Shown here one piece after another: positions 22,038 through 30,999 of a stretch of 64,000 nucleotides of DNA. The DNA comes from Diphasiastrum complanatum. Lineage: Eukaryota > Streptophyta > Lycopodiopsida > Lycopodiales > Lycopodiaceae. Each line of letters starts with the position of its first letter. Position 1 is the stretch's first letter. The notes under the pieces were generated by a model that searched no databases, was not told where the DNA came from, and was given only the letters and a program-made list of their open reading frames with translations. Made by a program: the position numbers and the translations under genes. The stretch spans positions 38,683,866-38,747,865 of the forward strand of contig CM055096.1 in NCBI GenBank assembly GCA_029204225.1. The letters are read 5' to 3'.

Positions 22038-24543
22038 ATACCCCTTAATGATAGTTTGGCCATGCCTGCGTGCTATTTTTAGGGGCCATTCTATTTATAG
22101 TAAATTCGTTTTTTAAGGCTTATGCATGTAGGTGGGCGAACTACAACTAAATTAGGATCTATTTAGTACTTAGAAATTCATCTTGGGACTTTACCCAATA
22201 TAGGTAGCAATTATAACAATCAGCTTTTGCTCTTAGCTTTTCTCATTGATTAGAGAATCTATTTAAGTAGGCTGGCGCCCCATTACAATCATCCCATTCA
22301 ATTTCAATATGCTAGAGCATTGCTCCAATTTCCTATGATCTGAACTCTCTCTATGCTTGGTTTTTTGTGTGAGTGCTAGTAGGACTAGTAACTTCATCTA
22401 GAATTTGTATCACAAATTCTGACATGGTATCAGAGCAGGCTATTTGGTAACAGAAAAAGATTGTTTGCAGGGTTGCAAGAAGATTAATTGGAGGAGACAA
22501 AGCTGCATGCGAAGTTGACGGTGTTGGGAAGACAACGGATCTAGATCTCTGCACCTGGGTCGCTGCTGGTGGTATCAGATTTGCTACTGGTGTCTATCAC
22601 TGAGATTGGTTGCATGTTGGATTGCTGCCTACTGATTGCAGAAATCAGATTGATTGCCTGCAGATCACTGACTGTCTATAATCTTGGATCACTGCAGAAC
22701 AGATCTAGGATCTGTTCGCTGGTAGTCTGACAGAGCTGATCGCTGGTAGTCTGACAGACCTGATCGCTGGTAGTCTGACAGAGCTGGTTCGCTGGTAGTC
22801 TGACAAAGCTTTTCGCTGGTAGTCTGACAGACCTGATCGCTGGTAGTCTGACAGACCTGATCACTGGTTGTCTGAACAGACCTGTTTGCTAGTAGTCTGA
22901 CAAATCTGTTCGCTGGTTGTCTGACAGATCCGTTCACTAATTTTCTGATAGATCTACTTGCTGATTGGAGCAAAATCAAGTTGTTGGAAGTTGCTATAGA
23001 TCAGTATTATGGTAGGATTGAATGATGTTGTGTTACCGGAGTCTAGCAAGCTAGATGAAACGAACTACAGCATATGGAAGTTCAAGATGCAGAATATTCT
23101 CCAGGATAGAGAATATTGGGATATCGTCACAGGTGTTGAGATACCTCCTACCACTGACAGAGAGTTGCAGGAGTATCAGAGAAGTAGAAGAAAAGCTCAT
23201 CATATCATCAACTTGTCAGTTAGAGATCTCATATCAGAGATGTTGTTGGACCCAAGGAGGCTTGGGATATACTGAAGAACAGAGATGGGCCATGAAAACT
23301 AAAACATTCAAATTGATAAAATCAACTTTGAACCAACCAAATTTTATCCTAGAAAGAAAAAAGAATATATTTTTGAAAAAAAAGAATCACGTTTGTCAAG
23401 GCTTTGAATAATCAAGATGTTACATCATGTTAAAGCTTGAAGTTACTAAAAATACTAAAAAAAATAACAATGGGAGATGGGGGATACATTTACTGACAAC
23501 CTAAATCTGTGAAGATGCTATGCACACTGTACGCTATGATGTGGTAGTTTTAACCTGGCTAGCCTTGATATCTAACTCAAAGTTGTGACATGGACACTAC
23601 AATAATGTGCAGCCTTGCATATCAAAGAAATGAATCTCTATCAAACGTTTAACATATGGCACAAAATTCTGATTGGCCTTGAATCTAAAGATATGTGGCT
23701 TGATCATTATGTGTTCATTCTATTTTTTGAGTCCCACCTTTTGTACATATGTTCGATACGGTTTTGTTCCATATGCATGTAGTATGTTACACCCGGATCT
23801 TTTACAGTGACTCCCATGTTTGGTACAGAACCCCGTTAGTTTGGATTTTCACAGTGTAAATGTAGCCAGGTTACCAGGTAGAACCTGACTCCAAATAGTG
23901 CTGCTGACAGAATCACCTGGAGGCTAGGGCCGTGACCTCCTGGTGTTGATGTCAGGAACAACACAGCATATCGTCCTGTAACCATTAAAAAAACAAGAGA
24001 AGAATTCCAAAGTACTACTACGCCATGGAACAAACTGGGTTGAGCAGATTCGGCTCGGAATCCCGAAACTTTCAGCGAAACTGGCTCAACCCTAGCCTGT
24101 TCCAGTTTACTTGATTGGTTCATTGAAATAACAGCAAGTTCTGAACAAGCAAAGCAGCACAGCACAATTTGTGGCAATTGTCATATTACAAATAAATGTC
24201 CTTCAGCTCATGTTAACTTACAAATTAGCGGCAGGAACGCCATGATGAGTGGAAGGCCCGGGGTAGTGACTAAGAAAGCCGTGAAGGGATGGTAGAACAC
24301 CACCACCGATGCAACCACCGCTGTTAAGAGCACTTGCGTAGTGAGTATGCCATAGACTTTCCTTATGAAACCCCATCTCAATACGTTATCTTGCTGTGTC
24401 AACCCTGGGTAGAGTGAAGAACCGCTCTCGATGTCCCCATATCCAGACTTGTATCCACTGATCGACCCATACATCTTGCCTGCACTGATTTTGCCAACAC
24501 CTGCGCTATTCCCGGCCCTAAAGTTGAGTCGAGCGTTGCTCAA
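7641..24543 (-). CDS. LFG: LIFEGUARD-type BAX-inhibitor-1 family membrane protein
   Basis: There are four coding exons: 24222-24543, 8337-8450, 8006-8163 and 7641-7850. They splice with GT-AG borders into exactly 804 bases (267 residues plus stop). The N terminus (about 55 residues, Gly/Ser rich) is followed by seven predicted membrane helices, starting VYGILTTQVLLTAVVASVV (about 63) and ending LYLDVLNLFLSLLQLL (about 246-261). The family signature is YDTDNLIKRYNYDEYIWAS at 225-243. Asp226 and Asp249 match the di-aspartate calcium/pH site described for the TMBIM family. Members act in the endoplasmic reticulum or Golgi membrane as calcium-leak and cell-death regulators. The gene looks intact. 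Intron 1 (8451-24221) is about 15.8 kb and full of transposons. The exact transcript ends are unknown. Confidence 0.95.
9083..9161. repeat. (TC)n(AC)n compound microsatellite
   Basis: A TC run (9083-9134) passes directly into an AC run. The same compound design occurs at 52961-53128. Confidence 0.97.
9162..10350. other. Intronic sequence without recognised features
   Basis: Short frames only, no domain or repeat structure recognised. Confidence 0.4.
10351..10704. repeat. Tandem duplication of 177 bp carrying a copia LTR end and primer site
   Basis: Two adjacent copies (10351-10527 and 10528-10704) share nearly all bases. Each holds tggtattagagc (10418 and 10595), a variant of the tRNA-Met primer site, so the unit is likely the LTR-to-leader junction of a copia element duplicated in tandem. 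No coding sequence follows. Confidence 0.7.
10705..11264. other. Intronic sequence without recognised features
   Basis: AT-rich sequence with no recognised coding region or repeat. It ends where the 3' part of the first hAT copy begins. Confidence 0.4.
11265..13896 (-). pseudogene. hAT transposase, copy 1 (BED finger, DUF659, hAT dimerisation)
   Basis: From ATG 13896 the protein starts MVQSDLADLWDKVDVVRRV and has a BED-type zinc finger (VRCQYCLVEF...LKGHLLGA). A Pro/Ser-rich linker follows, then DUF659 (FDGWTDVRRRPILNILVSS, VVTNNATNCVQMG, HTPCAAHDIDLL). The later exons are 11556-11936 (KFIWETRWNYFHRSIH, LDPIRLMEEQ) and the hAT C-terminal region near 11400-11500 (CERDWSTWALIHTRRRNRLS). Such enzymes cut and paste hAT elements in the nucleus. 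The copy is dead: it has frameshifts within DUF659 (near 12750), two TAG stops at 12063 and 12078 where copy 2 has CAG, and a deletion after RRRNRLS. It lacks the C-terminal tail seen in copy 2. Confidence 0.85.
13990..14364. repeat. Subterminal GGTACCG repeat block of hAT copy 1
   Basis: Upstream of the copy 1 start codon, an AT-rich stretch is followed at 14232-14333 by clustered ggtaccg/cggtacc words that form nested inverted repeats (for example cccgcggtac and gtaccgcggg). Similar blocks flank copy 2, so I take them as subterminal repeats of the hAT family. Exact ends and target duplications were not resolved. Confidence 0.5.
14589..14851. repeat. Minisatellite, about 85-bp unit, three copies
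   Basis: The phrase gggcactgtgggggagcag recurs at about 14590, 14678 and 14761, each followed by a gggagtgcagcatgtggggg-like stretch. The open frames across it are repeat translations. Confidence 0.75.
14989..15354 (+). pseudogene. Small charged second ORF of the hAT element
   Basis: From ATG 14989 the frame runs 122 codons to a TAG at 15352, interrupted once by TAG at 15109 (codon 41), which is probably a mutated CAG. It begins MAEHIPPRPEGKARRKLEED and continues through LQIPAPAVAQAPAVELDLDE to FTRRQLIMVRERAARRRAD and QREREN-like charged sequence. It is rich in Arg, Glu and Gln and likely forms coiled coil. I recognise no family. Its position, convergent with the transposase within the same element, suggests an accessory protein. 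It could also be a captured or chance frame. Confidence 0.5.
15355..15888. other. Non-coding spacer between convergent hAT genes
   Basis: The stretch has no recognised coding sequence and separates the ends of the plus-strand ORF and the minus-strand transposase tail. It probably holds both 3' untranslated regions. Confidence 0.4.
15889..17403 (-). pseudogene. C-terminal tail of hAT copy 2: acidic, proline-rich, AT-hook
   Basis: After the intron at about 17516 the frame gives KISDLERQVDLPTDSTHPMP. An acidic stretch follows (YEADEPVPEDDQDEDEPIRV), then a Gly/Arg-rich part. An in-frame TAG at 17032 leads into HRHFYDSTLEESPDDFDCTD and a Pro/Ala-rich region of about 200 residues with repeated FCLAAPTSTVAPPVAP-like units. 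The end encodes AT-hook-like sequence in two overlapping frames (RKRPGRPKGAPNKK at 16067-16261 and GKRGRPRRAPG at 15889-16140), finishing QLRESARGHE. AT-hooks bind the minor groove of AT-rich DNA. The frame also crosses a GA microsatellite near 17390 whose length now shifts the frame. Whether all this was one protein is inferred from the frame match. Confidence 0.5.
17493..20082 (-). pseudogene. hAT transposase, copy 2 (BED finger, DUF659, hAT dimerisation)
   Basis: From ATG 20082 (MVHSNLADLWGEVDIVRRV) it has a BED finger (VRCRYCLVEF...LKGHLLGA) and a Pro-rich linker. DUF659 follows at 18346-19032 (SDGWTDIRRRPILNILVSS, VVTDNATNCIQMG, HTPCAAHGIDLL). The next exon is 17793-18164 (KFIWETRWNYFHRSIH), and the hAT C-terminal core is at 17493-17783 (VCERNWNTWALIHTRRRNRL, RLVFCSTNARLARRL). 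It is better preserved than copy 1 at the C terminus but lacks a segment after GHPAAQDP that copy 1 keeps. It carries TAG stops at 19510 and 18346 where copy 1 has CAG. The two copies together give almost the whole ancestral domain order. Confidence 0.88.
20340..20740. repeat. GGTACCG/GGATCCG palindromic blocks and (TA)n
   Basis: At 20360-20440 the words ggtaccgcgg and ggatccgcgg alternate as overlapping inverted repeats. A (TA)n run at 20452-20490 follows. A second block at 20660-20735 again repeats ggtaccg. These resemble the blocks at 14232-14480 and probably mark hAT-family ends or miniature relatives. Confidence 0.6.
20780..21450. repeat. GC-rich GCGTCCG repeat cluster with large palindrome and 137-bp tandem repeat
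   Basis: Variants of gcgtccg/cggacgc fill this stretch. A near-perfect 100-base palindrome spans 20958-21057 (50-base arms, two mismatches, no loop). A 137-base unit is repeated in tandem (21010-21135 and 21147-21272). GC-rich ends bracket AT-rich cores, as in miniature inverted-repeat elements. No protein-coding signal is convincing. Confidence 0.75.
21452..21489. repeat. (TA)n microsatellite
   Basis: An alternating TA run lies directly after the GC-rich repeat cluster. Confidence 0.9.
21490..21970. other. Intronic sequence without recognised features
   Basis: Short frames only. A small tata-rich palindromic stretch occurs near 21690. Confidence 0.4.
21971..22034. repeat. (CT)n microsatellite
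   Basis: About 32 uninterrupted CT units. Confidence 0.97.
22425..22436 (+). promoter_or_regulatory. Copia primer-binding site
   Basis: tggtatcagagc follows a CA (22423-22424) that should be the end of a 5' LTR occupying part of 22035-22424. The start of that LTR could not be fixed because no second copy is present. Confidence 0.75.
22715..22955. repeat. Short tandem repeat in the copia leader, about 23-25 bp unit
   Basis: Variants of tcgctggtagtctgacagag recur about ten times between the primer-binding site and the gag start. The unit is imperfect and of slightly variable length. The SDYQR-type open frame on the other strand is its translation. Confidence 0.85.
23009..23280 (+). pseudogene. 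Copia gag N terminus, truncated
   Basis: The frame begins MVGLNDVVLPESSKLDETNY, continues SIWKFKMQNILQDREYWDIV and then a stretch typical of copia gag (RRKAHHIINLSVRDLISEML). It stops after about 89 codons, and the following sequence is unrelated. With the LTR end and primer site upstream this is the 5' end of a copia element with everything downstream lost. Confidence 0.8.
23281..24221. other. Intronic sequence next to exon 1, no gene recognised
   Basis: No repeat or coding signal was recognised. The part adjoining 24221 is ordinary host intron. Confidence 0.45.
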
Positions 24544-25100
24544 ACTTGGCTGATTATTGTTGGCACTGCTGCTGCTCTGGGAATATCAAACTAAGGCTTT
24601 CTGGAGAGTTTCTGGACGCGTTTTAAGATGCGAAACAGATTAAGTTGCTTCAAACAAGCCTTCTGCCGATAGAACAACAGTCTGCCGCTCTCAGAACCGC
24701 ATGGAAAACCGTGAGATCTATATCAACAAATCTGCTCTGTTCTGATTGCATGCAGCAGAGAGTTATTCTAAGCAATTCAGGTTTTCTGTTTCCTCTTCCT
24801 CTCTTCTTCCGATCTTTCTTTTCCTGCCTCTGGTTTCTTCTCGCGTTTTCTGGTTGCTTCTCTCTTTATGCTGCGCCGGGTGGCCGACCATCGGCGTCTG
24901 TTTCTCTTCCTAGGGTGACCGACCATCGGCAGAACGTCGCCATCGCCCGTCAGCGCTTGCCTCTCGTCCTCGTATTTGAATTCAGAATCCGTGCGACCGA
25001 GCGGCGGTAGTGTCCCTGCTACGAGGCATGTGGCTTCAGACGAGTCGGTCACTTGCTAAAATTATGGCAGCTTCCTGGGGCCTACGCTGGAGCTTCGTGG
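24544..25100 (-). promoter_or_regulatory. 5' flank and probable leader of the LIFEGUARD gene
   Basis: On the minus strand, the region upstream of the ATG contains a long purine-rich (GA-rich) stretch at about 24780-24870. Such stretches are common in plant leaders and core promoters. No TATA box or transcription start could be fixed. Open frames on either strand here lack recognisable domains. Confidence 0.35.
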
Positions 25101-28100
25101 TCACATGAAAACGACCAAAGACCAAACATTTACATGTGAACCACATATCATTGGATAGAATCAATTTTGCACTTTGTCTATTGCCCCCTGCCCTGGTGTC
25201 ATGTCTTACAAAGTACTTGCACCTTTAAAAGCCGTATTCTACATCCACTTTCACGTTATTCTCGTTGTGGCACGACATTGTTTAAAAATGACGATTTAGT
25301 TTCTAATGTACTTACTAGCGGTTTCTCTAGTGACCTTTACGAGTGGTAAGGGTCATTCAAAAGTTACAAAAAACCTGTACATGACTAAAAATTTAAAGGT
25401 TCTCTATCATTTATTGATGAACCCTAACCATTCGTAAAGTTCACTAGAAAGACCATTCTTGTACGCTAAGGCTAAACAAAAATATATACCCTTACTGCAT
25501 ATCGATATAAGATGTGATGTAAAAAAAAATTGAGTGTTATCCTATTTGATTAATCCTTATAATGAATCAATCAACGGTTATGCCCACATCAAAAAATATT
25601 TATGGGCATGTCAACTTTTTATTATGGACTTTTTATAATTTTTGGAGAAGGTAAATTTGATAAAAGCATTGTGCGTAGAGTCATGTGGCAAGAACAAGGT
25701 CCAAGGTGTCAATGTCACAATGAGTAGAGCTTAAGCATGCACCACTAAAACTAGTGTTAATATTGTTACCCAACTCAATTAGCCTTGGCTTTGGATCTAC
25801 TTCTAGATAATGTTGCACGTTGAAGACTCTATTGGGTGTCAATGGTACTCTCTACCTTTTGGTTGTATTTACCATCCATGTTGCTTTTGTTGTTGCCCTC
25901 CATTTGAGGACCAATAATAAGCCAATCCTACACAAGGAGAACAAGGCTCCAACATGCTTATGGCACAATGTAAACACTTTTACCTATATGTCAAGAAGCT
26001 AGCCTTAACTTTTAGATTATGATTTTCACACATAAATAACATTGTTGACATTAGATAGAGTCCCATTTATAGATGTCAAAAAAGCCATATGCTTAAACAT
26101 ATTCAAATTTTAGAAATTTTATATGTTGTGAAATTATTAGATCATTTTGAAGCCAAGTCTTTGGTGTTTAATATAATTTTCAATAATATGCATTTCTCGC
26201 AAGTAAAATAAAGCTTGATGTTCATGATAATCATATCCAATCTTTTTTTTTGCATTTCAAAAGTATGTCTTACATTCTTGACCTTAGCTCCAATTTTGAA
26301 AACTACAAAACATTTGACATTTTGTTATAGGATCAAAAAATCATATAAACTCCAATATGGAATGATAGTCATCAGTGAACTCGTCACCTTGGTCATCATA
26401 GTCTTCAGTATAATCTTCACCTTGACCCCAACAATCTTCTCGGTCATTTTCAAAACTATCATCATAATATGACCGATTTTTATCTTCTTTTCGAAAACCT
26501 CAATCCATTTGAATTTACTATGAAGAACTGAGTTTGCAATCTATGGATTGTAGGCCTGAGGTGAATTTTGAAATGATATGAAAATTAAATTTGACAAGTT
26601 TAATGTCAATAAGGACAATAACATTGTGCATGAGTTTCCAATAAGAGCACTAATAAAAACTTTTGAAGAGGTTAAATTTTGAGTATAATTTAAACTTCTA
26701 CAATATCAAGCTTGTTGAGCTGATGAACTTTATTTTTAACTACACTGAAATCCGAGCTCAAACAGAAAAATTAGAAAAATTCGAAAAAATAGAATATAAC
26801 ATATAAATTCAACAATTCAAATAAACTTGGCGATCTGATCACTTTTGCTTTTGACAATACCAAAATCCAACTTGAAACGAAAAAAAATTTGGAAATTCAA
26901 AAATTGATAAGTAATGAGAAATAAATGAACTTAGAAAGAAGGCCCCTTAAAAAAAATTATCAAGTGAATTGAATAATTTTTTAAGTCCACGAAACATTTG
27001 CTCATTAAAGATTAAAGAATTGTTTAAAAAAAACTTAAAGTTGGCAACAATTTTTTTTATAGCGGTCATTTTTTTAAAACATTGCAATGCTTATAAAAAA
27101 AAATTTAAAACCATGAAAATTGCAAAATTTTATGGCAAATTTTTTTTTTTATTTGCACTGATCATTTAAGTGCTTGTAAGAAAAATAAAATAACCGTAAA
27201 TAAAATTCAAAAAATCGTAAAGAAAATCCTTTTACAAGCACGATCGTGGAATGGGCGCCAAGTAAGAATCTTTGTAAAAAATATCTCCAAAGAATCTTTT
27301 TTCAGATATTCTAGACAAAGAAGACGTGGGAACAATTGACACAAATGATGCGCAAGGCGCAAATAGAAGGATGAGAGGGACAAATAAAAGAGGTGAGAGA
27401 AAAAACAATTTTAGGTAAACGAGGGAGGGGGCGGAAGAAAAGTGCGAACGAAGAGAGGCCCTAACAACAGGCTCATTAGCAAGCATTTAAGGTCCGAAGA
27501 CGAAATGCTAAGTTCAAAATGAAGTGGAAATTTTTTTTATGCAAAGATTTTGAACTTCAAAAATAAGCCAAAGTACTCTCCCAAAAATCCTACCAAAATT
27601 GGGATTGAACCACTTTCACAACAACTTGTATATCTTTGTCAATTTTTCACCAGATTGGCTAGAAATCAACTCAAATTCAAGCTAAAACACTAATCTATGA
27701 ATGTAAAAAATTATAGTTAAAAAATTCGACCAAAAGTATAGTAAAAAATGGAGAAAAACATACAAAAAAATAATAACTAACTAAAATTAGAATGGTTTCA
27801 CTAAAATGGCCATAACTTGGTCATGATATCTCCAAATTTGCTAAGAGATAGGGCTATTGATAAAAAAAAAAAAAAAAAAAGGTTAATGAAGGTCAAGAAA
27901 TCACACACAAAAATAAAAGTTAATGAATCAAAACATTTTGGAAATTGAAAAACAAAAAAAACTAGTAGAAAGGATTCCACCAAACTTAAAGAAAATCATC
28001 AAATCTGATGGGAAAATGACCTAATGCTCTAATACCAAAATTGTCATGTGCCAATTTTAGCATTAAAATATCTAATCCATTCTTAAACATCAAACACGAG

Positions 28101-28540
28101 TCAAAGTATAAAAAAAATTGTCTACACACATCTTTACCCTCAAGTAAAGAAACCAACAATTATTGACTACTTGATTTCATTTAATTATGTTACAAACTTT
28201 TATTGAGTTGCAATTTGTTCACGATAGGTTTTGAGGTGCATGTGATAACCTTCATGATTATTTGGATTTAATTTCTCATTTGATTATGATTGTACAATTA
28301 TAAATGTATAATGTTAATAGCTAGAACATGAACAAAAGACAAAATTGTGCAAGGTATTGGCTTTTGTTGTGATTGTATAATTATGAATGTATATTATTAA
28401 TAGTTGAAACACAAACAAAAAAACAAAATTGATAACATATGTGCAATGTATTTGGATTTTGTTGTAACTAACGCATGATTTACACAAAACTTGAAAAGTA
28501 CAGTACTAAGGACCATAAATGGATCTTTGGATGATCCACA
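25101..28540. other. AT-rich intergenic stretch, no gene recognised
   Basis: It contains many homopolymer runs of A and T and short frames dominated by Lys, Asn, Phe and Ile. I see no domain, splice pattern or repeat pair. Confidence 0.5.
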
Positions 28541-29180
28541 AGGTGATTGTATGCTTGTTAAACAATTTATCAGAAACTAGTCATCAAAAAACAAGATCTA
28601 GTTTAGCAGCTTGATAGGAAACAAGTAGAGACAATCAAAGCATTGATCAATTAGTGTAATCCAACTCCACACGTGTGGAAATAAGGCTGTAGTACAGCCT
28701 GTAGACAGTGTTTACAAAGTGCCAAAGCTGGGTTTCATTGAAAATCAAGAGTAATCACCATACAATGAGAGGAAACTCGAGTTTCTCCTTGAGGCTCCAA
28801 AAAGTTTCTATCTTCTCACTATGGAGAATGGGAATACATAGTAAAACAAACTTCCTTTGCTAAGTTAGGTGAAAATCTAGCATGTAATAAGGAAGTAGAC
28901 TCCATTTTCTTGCCCTAATATGAAAATCCTAGCCTAGATCCAAGAGTCATGCTTAGTAGGTGCATGGTAGATACAAATCTCATCATAAATCATGGTCTAG
29001 ATCCTACAAAGTAGGAATCACTATCAAATGGACACAACCACTCTTCTTGACTCGTGGTAACCTACTTTAGGTGTGTATGTACAAGTGGCACTTTGGCCAT
29101 TCAAGTAACCAACAAACAATGTTGACAAAATGTACAATATTCTACATGGCTAGATTTGCCAATGTAGGCAATTTTTCACA
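28541..29180 (-). repeat. Probable 3' LTR of a minus-strand copia element
   Basis: The minus strand reads ...aggaggag followed by TGTGAAAAATTGCC at 29180, a polypurine tract and LTR start downstream of an RNase H end. A CCACACGTGTGG palindrome at 28667 resembles motifs in other copia LTRs of this window. The far end of the LTR is not fixed; 28541 is a guess. Confidence 0.45.
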
Positions 29181-29182
29181 CT

Positions 29183-29486
29183 CCTCCTCAAATCTAGCCT
29201 TGGAGATCACAATGCTTTTATCAATAACTCCAATTGAAGATCTAAGCTTGACAAATGAATCTTTAGGTAAAGATTTAGTAAACAAATCAGCCAAGCAACT
29301 TGATGATGGCACGTGTTGGAGCTTAATCTCTTTAGCTTGCACTTTTTTCCTCACGAAATGATGAGCAATTTCGATTTGTTTGCTCCTTGCATGGAATGTA
29401 GGATTAGTTGCAAGTGATTGGGCTGATTGGTTGTCACAATAGATGATAGGGATCTCCTCCTCCATGACATGAAGCTCCACCAATAG
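29183..29486 (-). pseudogene. Copia RNase H C terminus
   Basis: The frame gives EIPIIYCDNQSAQSLATNPT, HARSKQIEIAHHFVRKKVQA and SSSCLADLFTKSLPKDSFVK, the typical end of copia RNase H. It is closely related to the fragment at 40092-40643. Its upstream part is replaced by satellite sequence at about 29490, so only the element's 3' end remains. Confidence 0.85.
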
Positions 29487-29489
29487 ACA

Positions 29490-30992
29490 ATTTCCCTTCC
29501 GGGGTTTTGAACATTGACGACTAATTCCGACCAATTCTTGGTTCATACCGTCCCACTTTCTCTAAATCTTGTTTGGGCCTGGACTTTGGACGGGCGTTCC
29601 AGATTCTATACTTGTCCGTTTAGAGACCGGTTTGTTACAGTGGATTCATCTTGACATTCCCCACTTGCCAAAACAAAAGGCCGCAAAAACTGACTCCGTT
29701 CGAAGGTATTGGACCCATCAACCGGAGAATCGCAACTTGACCCATTTGCTATGCCTCTTTGTGGCCCACAAGGCGTTTCTTGGCAAATGAGGCCGGAAAT
29801 GAGTGACAATGGGTCCGTTTGGTTCGTATCAGATTCAAGAACCTGTGACAATTTCTCGTCCGACATTCCATACATCAATGGCTCATTCAGACCAGTTCCT
29901 GGTCCATAGCGTTCCACTTTTCCTAAATCTTGTTTGGGTTTGGACTTTGGACTAGCGTTCCAGATTCCATACTTGGCCATTGTGAGACCTGTTTGTTACT
30001 GTGGATTCGTCTTCATGTTCTCCACTAGCCGAAATAGAAAGCCGCAAAAACTGAATCCGTTCGAAGGTATTGGACCCATCGACCAGGGAGTTGCAACTTA
30101 AGCCATTTGTTATGCCCCCAATGTGGTATCTCATTATTTACAAAATCAGAGGCCCTCAAATCTATTTTTCGCTTTCTTAATTGATCCTTTACTACTTCTT
30201 TGTGGCCCACAGGGTGTTTCTTGGCAAACAAGGTCAGAAATGTGCGACAACAGGTCCATTCGGTTCGTATCGGATTCACAAACCTGTGACAATTTCCTGT
30301 CTGACGTTTCGAACGTCCACGACTAATTCCAACCAGTTCCTATTCCATATCGTCCCACTTTTCCTAAATCTTGTTTGGGCCTGGACTTTAGATGGGCATT
30401 CCAGATACCGTACATGTCCGTTTAGAGACCGGTTTGTTATTGTGGATTCATCTTCACATTTCCCACTGGCGAAATAGAAAGCTGCAAAAACAGACTCCGT
30501 TCGAAGGTATTGGATCCATTGACCGGAGAGTCAAAATTTAACCCCTTTGCTATGCCCTAATAGCGGTCTTTGTGGCCCACTGGACATTTCCAGCCAAACG
30601 AGACCGGAAATGAGCGAAAAAGGCTCCGTTCTGTTCGTATCGGATTCACGAACCTGTGACCACGCCCCGCCAGACTCTCTGAACGTCGACAACAAAATCC
30701 AATTGGTTCATGGTCCATACATCCTACTTTCTCTAAATCTTGTTTGGGCCTGGATTTTGGACGGGCGTTCCAGATTTCGTACTTGTCGGTTTAGAGACCG
30801 GTTTGTTACAGTGGATTCGTCTTCACATTCCCCATTGGCCGAAATAGAAAGTCGCAAAAACTGACTCCATTCGAAGGTATTAGATCCATCGACCGGAGAG
30901 TCAAAACTTAACCCATTTGCTATGCCCTAATGGCGGTCTTTGTGGCCCATAGGGCATTTCTTGGCAAACGAGGCCAGAAATGAGCGAGAAGT
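29490..30992. repeat. Satellite array, about 365-370 bp unit, four copies
   Basis: The phrase ctaaatcttgtttgggcctg recurs near 29562, 29923, 30363 and 30733. Each copy is followed by the same order of words (gcgttccagatt, gagaccggtttgtta, gaaggtattgga, gtggccca, ttcttggcaaa). The second copy carries about 70 extra bases around 30120-30200. All open frames here are repeat translations. The array ends abruptly near 30992. Confidence 0.85.
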
Positions 30993-30999
30993 ACACCTC

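Larger units (their letters stand above)
8451..24221 (-). other. Giant intron 1 of the LIFEGUARD gene
   Basis: The donor (CTAATTT|gtaagtt, minus strand) lies at 24221 and the acceptor (tttgcag|TACTTTG) at 8451. Both keep frame: exon 1 ends with one base of a Leu codon that exon 2 completes. Inside are two hAT elements, several microsatellites, GC-rich palindromes and a copia fragment. The other two introns are only about 155 and 173 bases. Confidence 0.9.

Noticed and set aside
22676-22979. Open frames with repeated SDYQR/QTTSDQ units; also considered as a CRISPR-like array
   Set aside because: The units are contiguous imperfect tandem repeats without unique spacers, inside a retrotransposon leader.
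24645-25052. Open frames upstream of the LIFEGUARD ATG on both strands
   Set aside because: No domains. The region is most likely promoter and leader of the host gene, with a purine-rich stretch.
25101-28540. Lys/Phe/Ile-rich frames at 26215-26472 and 26969-27169
   Set aside because: Extreme AT composition alone explains them. There are no domains and no splice or codon support.
29569-30864. Several open frames of 60-124 codons on both strands
   Set aside because: They repeat with the satellite unit and show no domain. They are by-products of repeated sequence.
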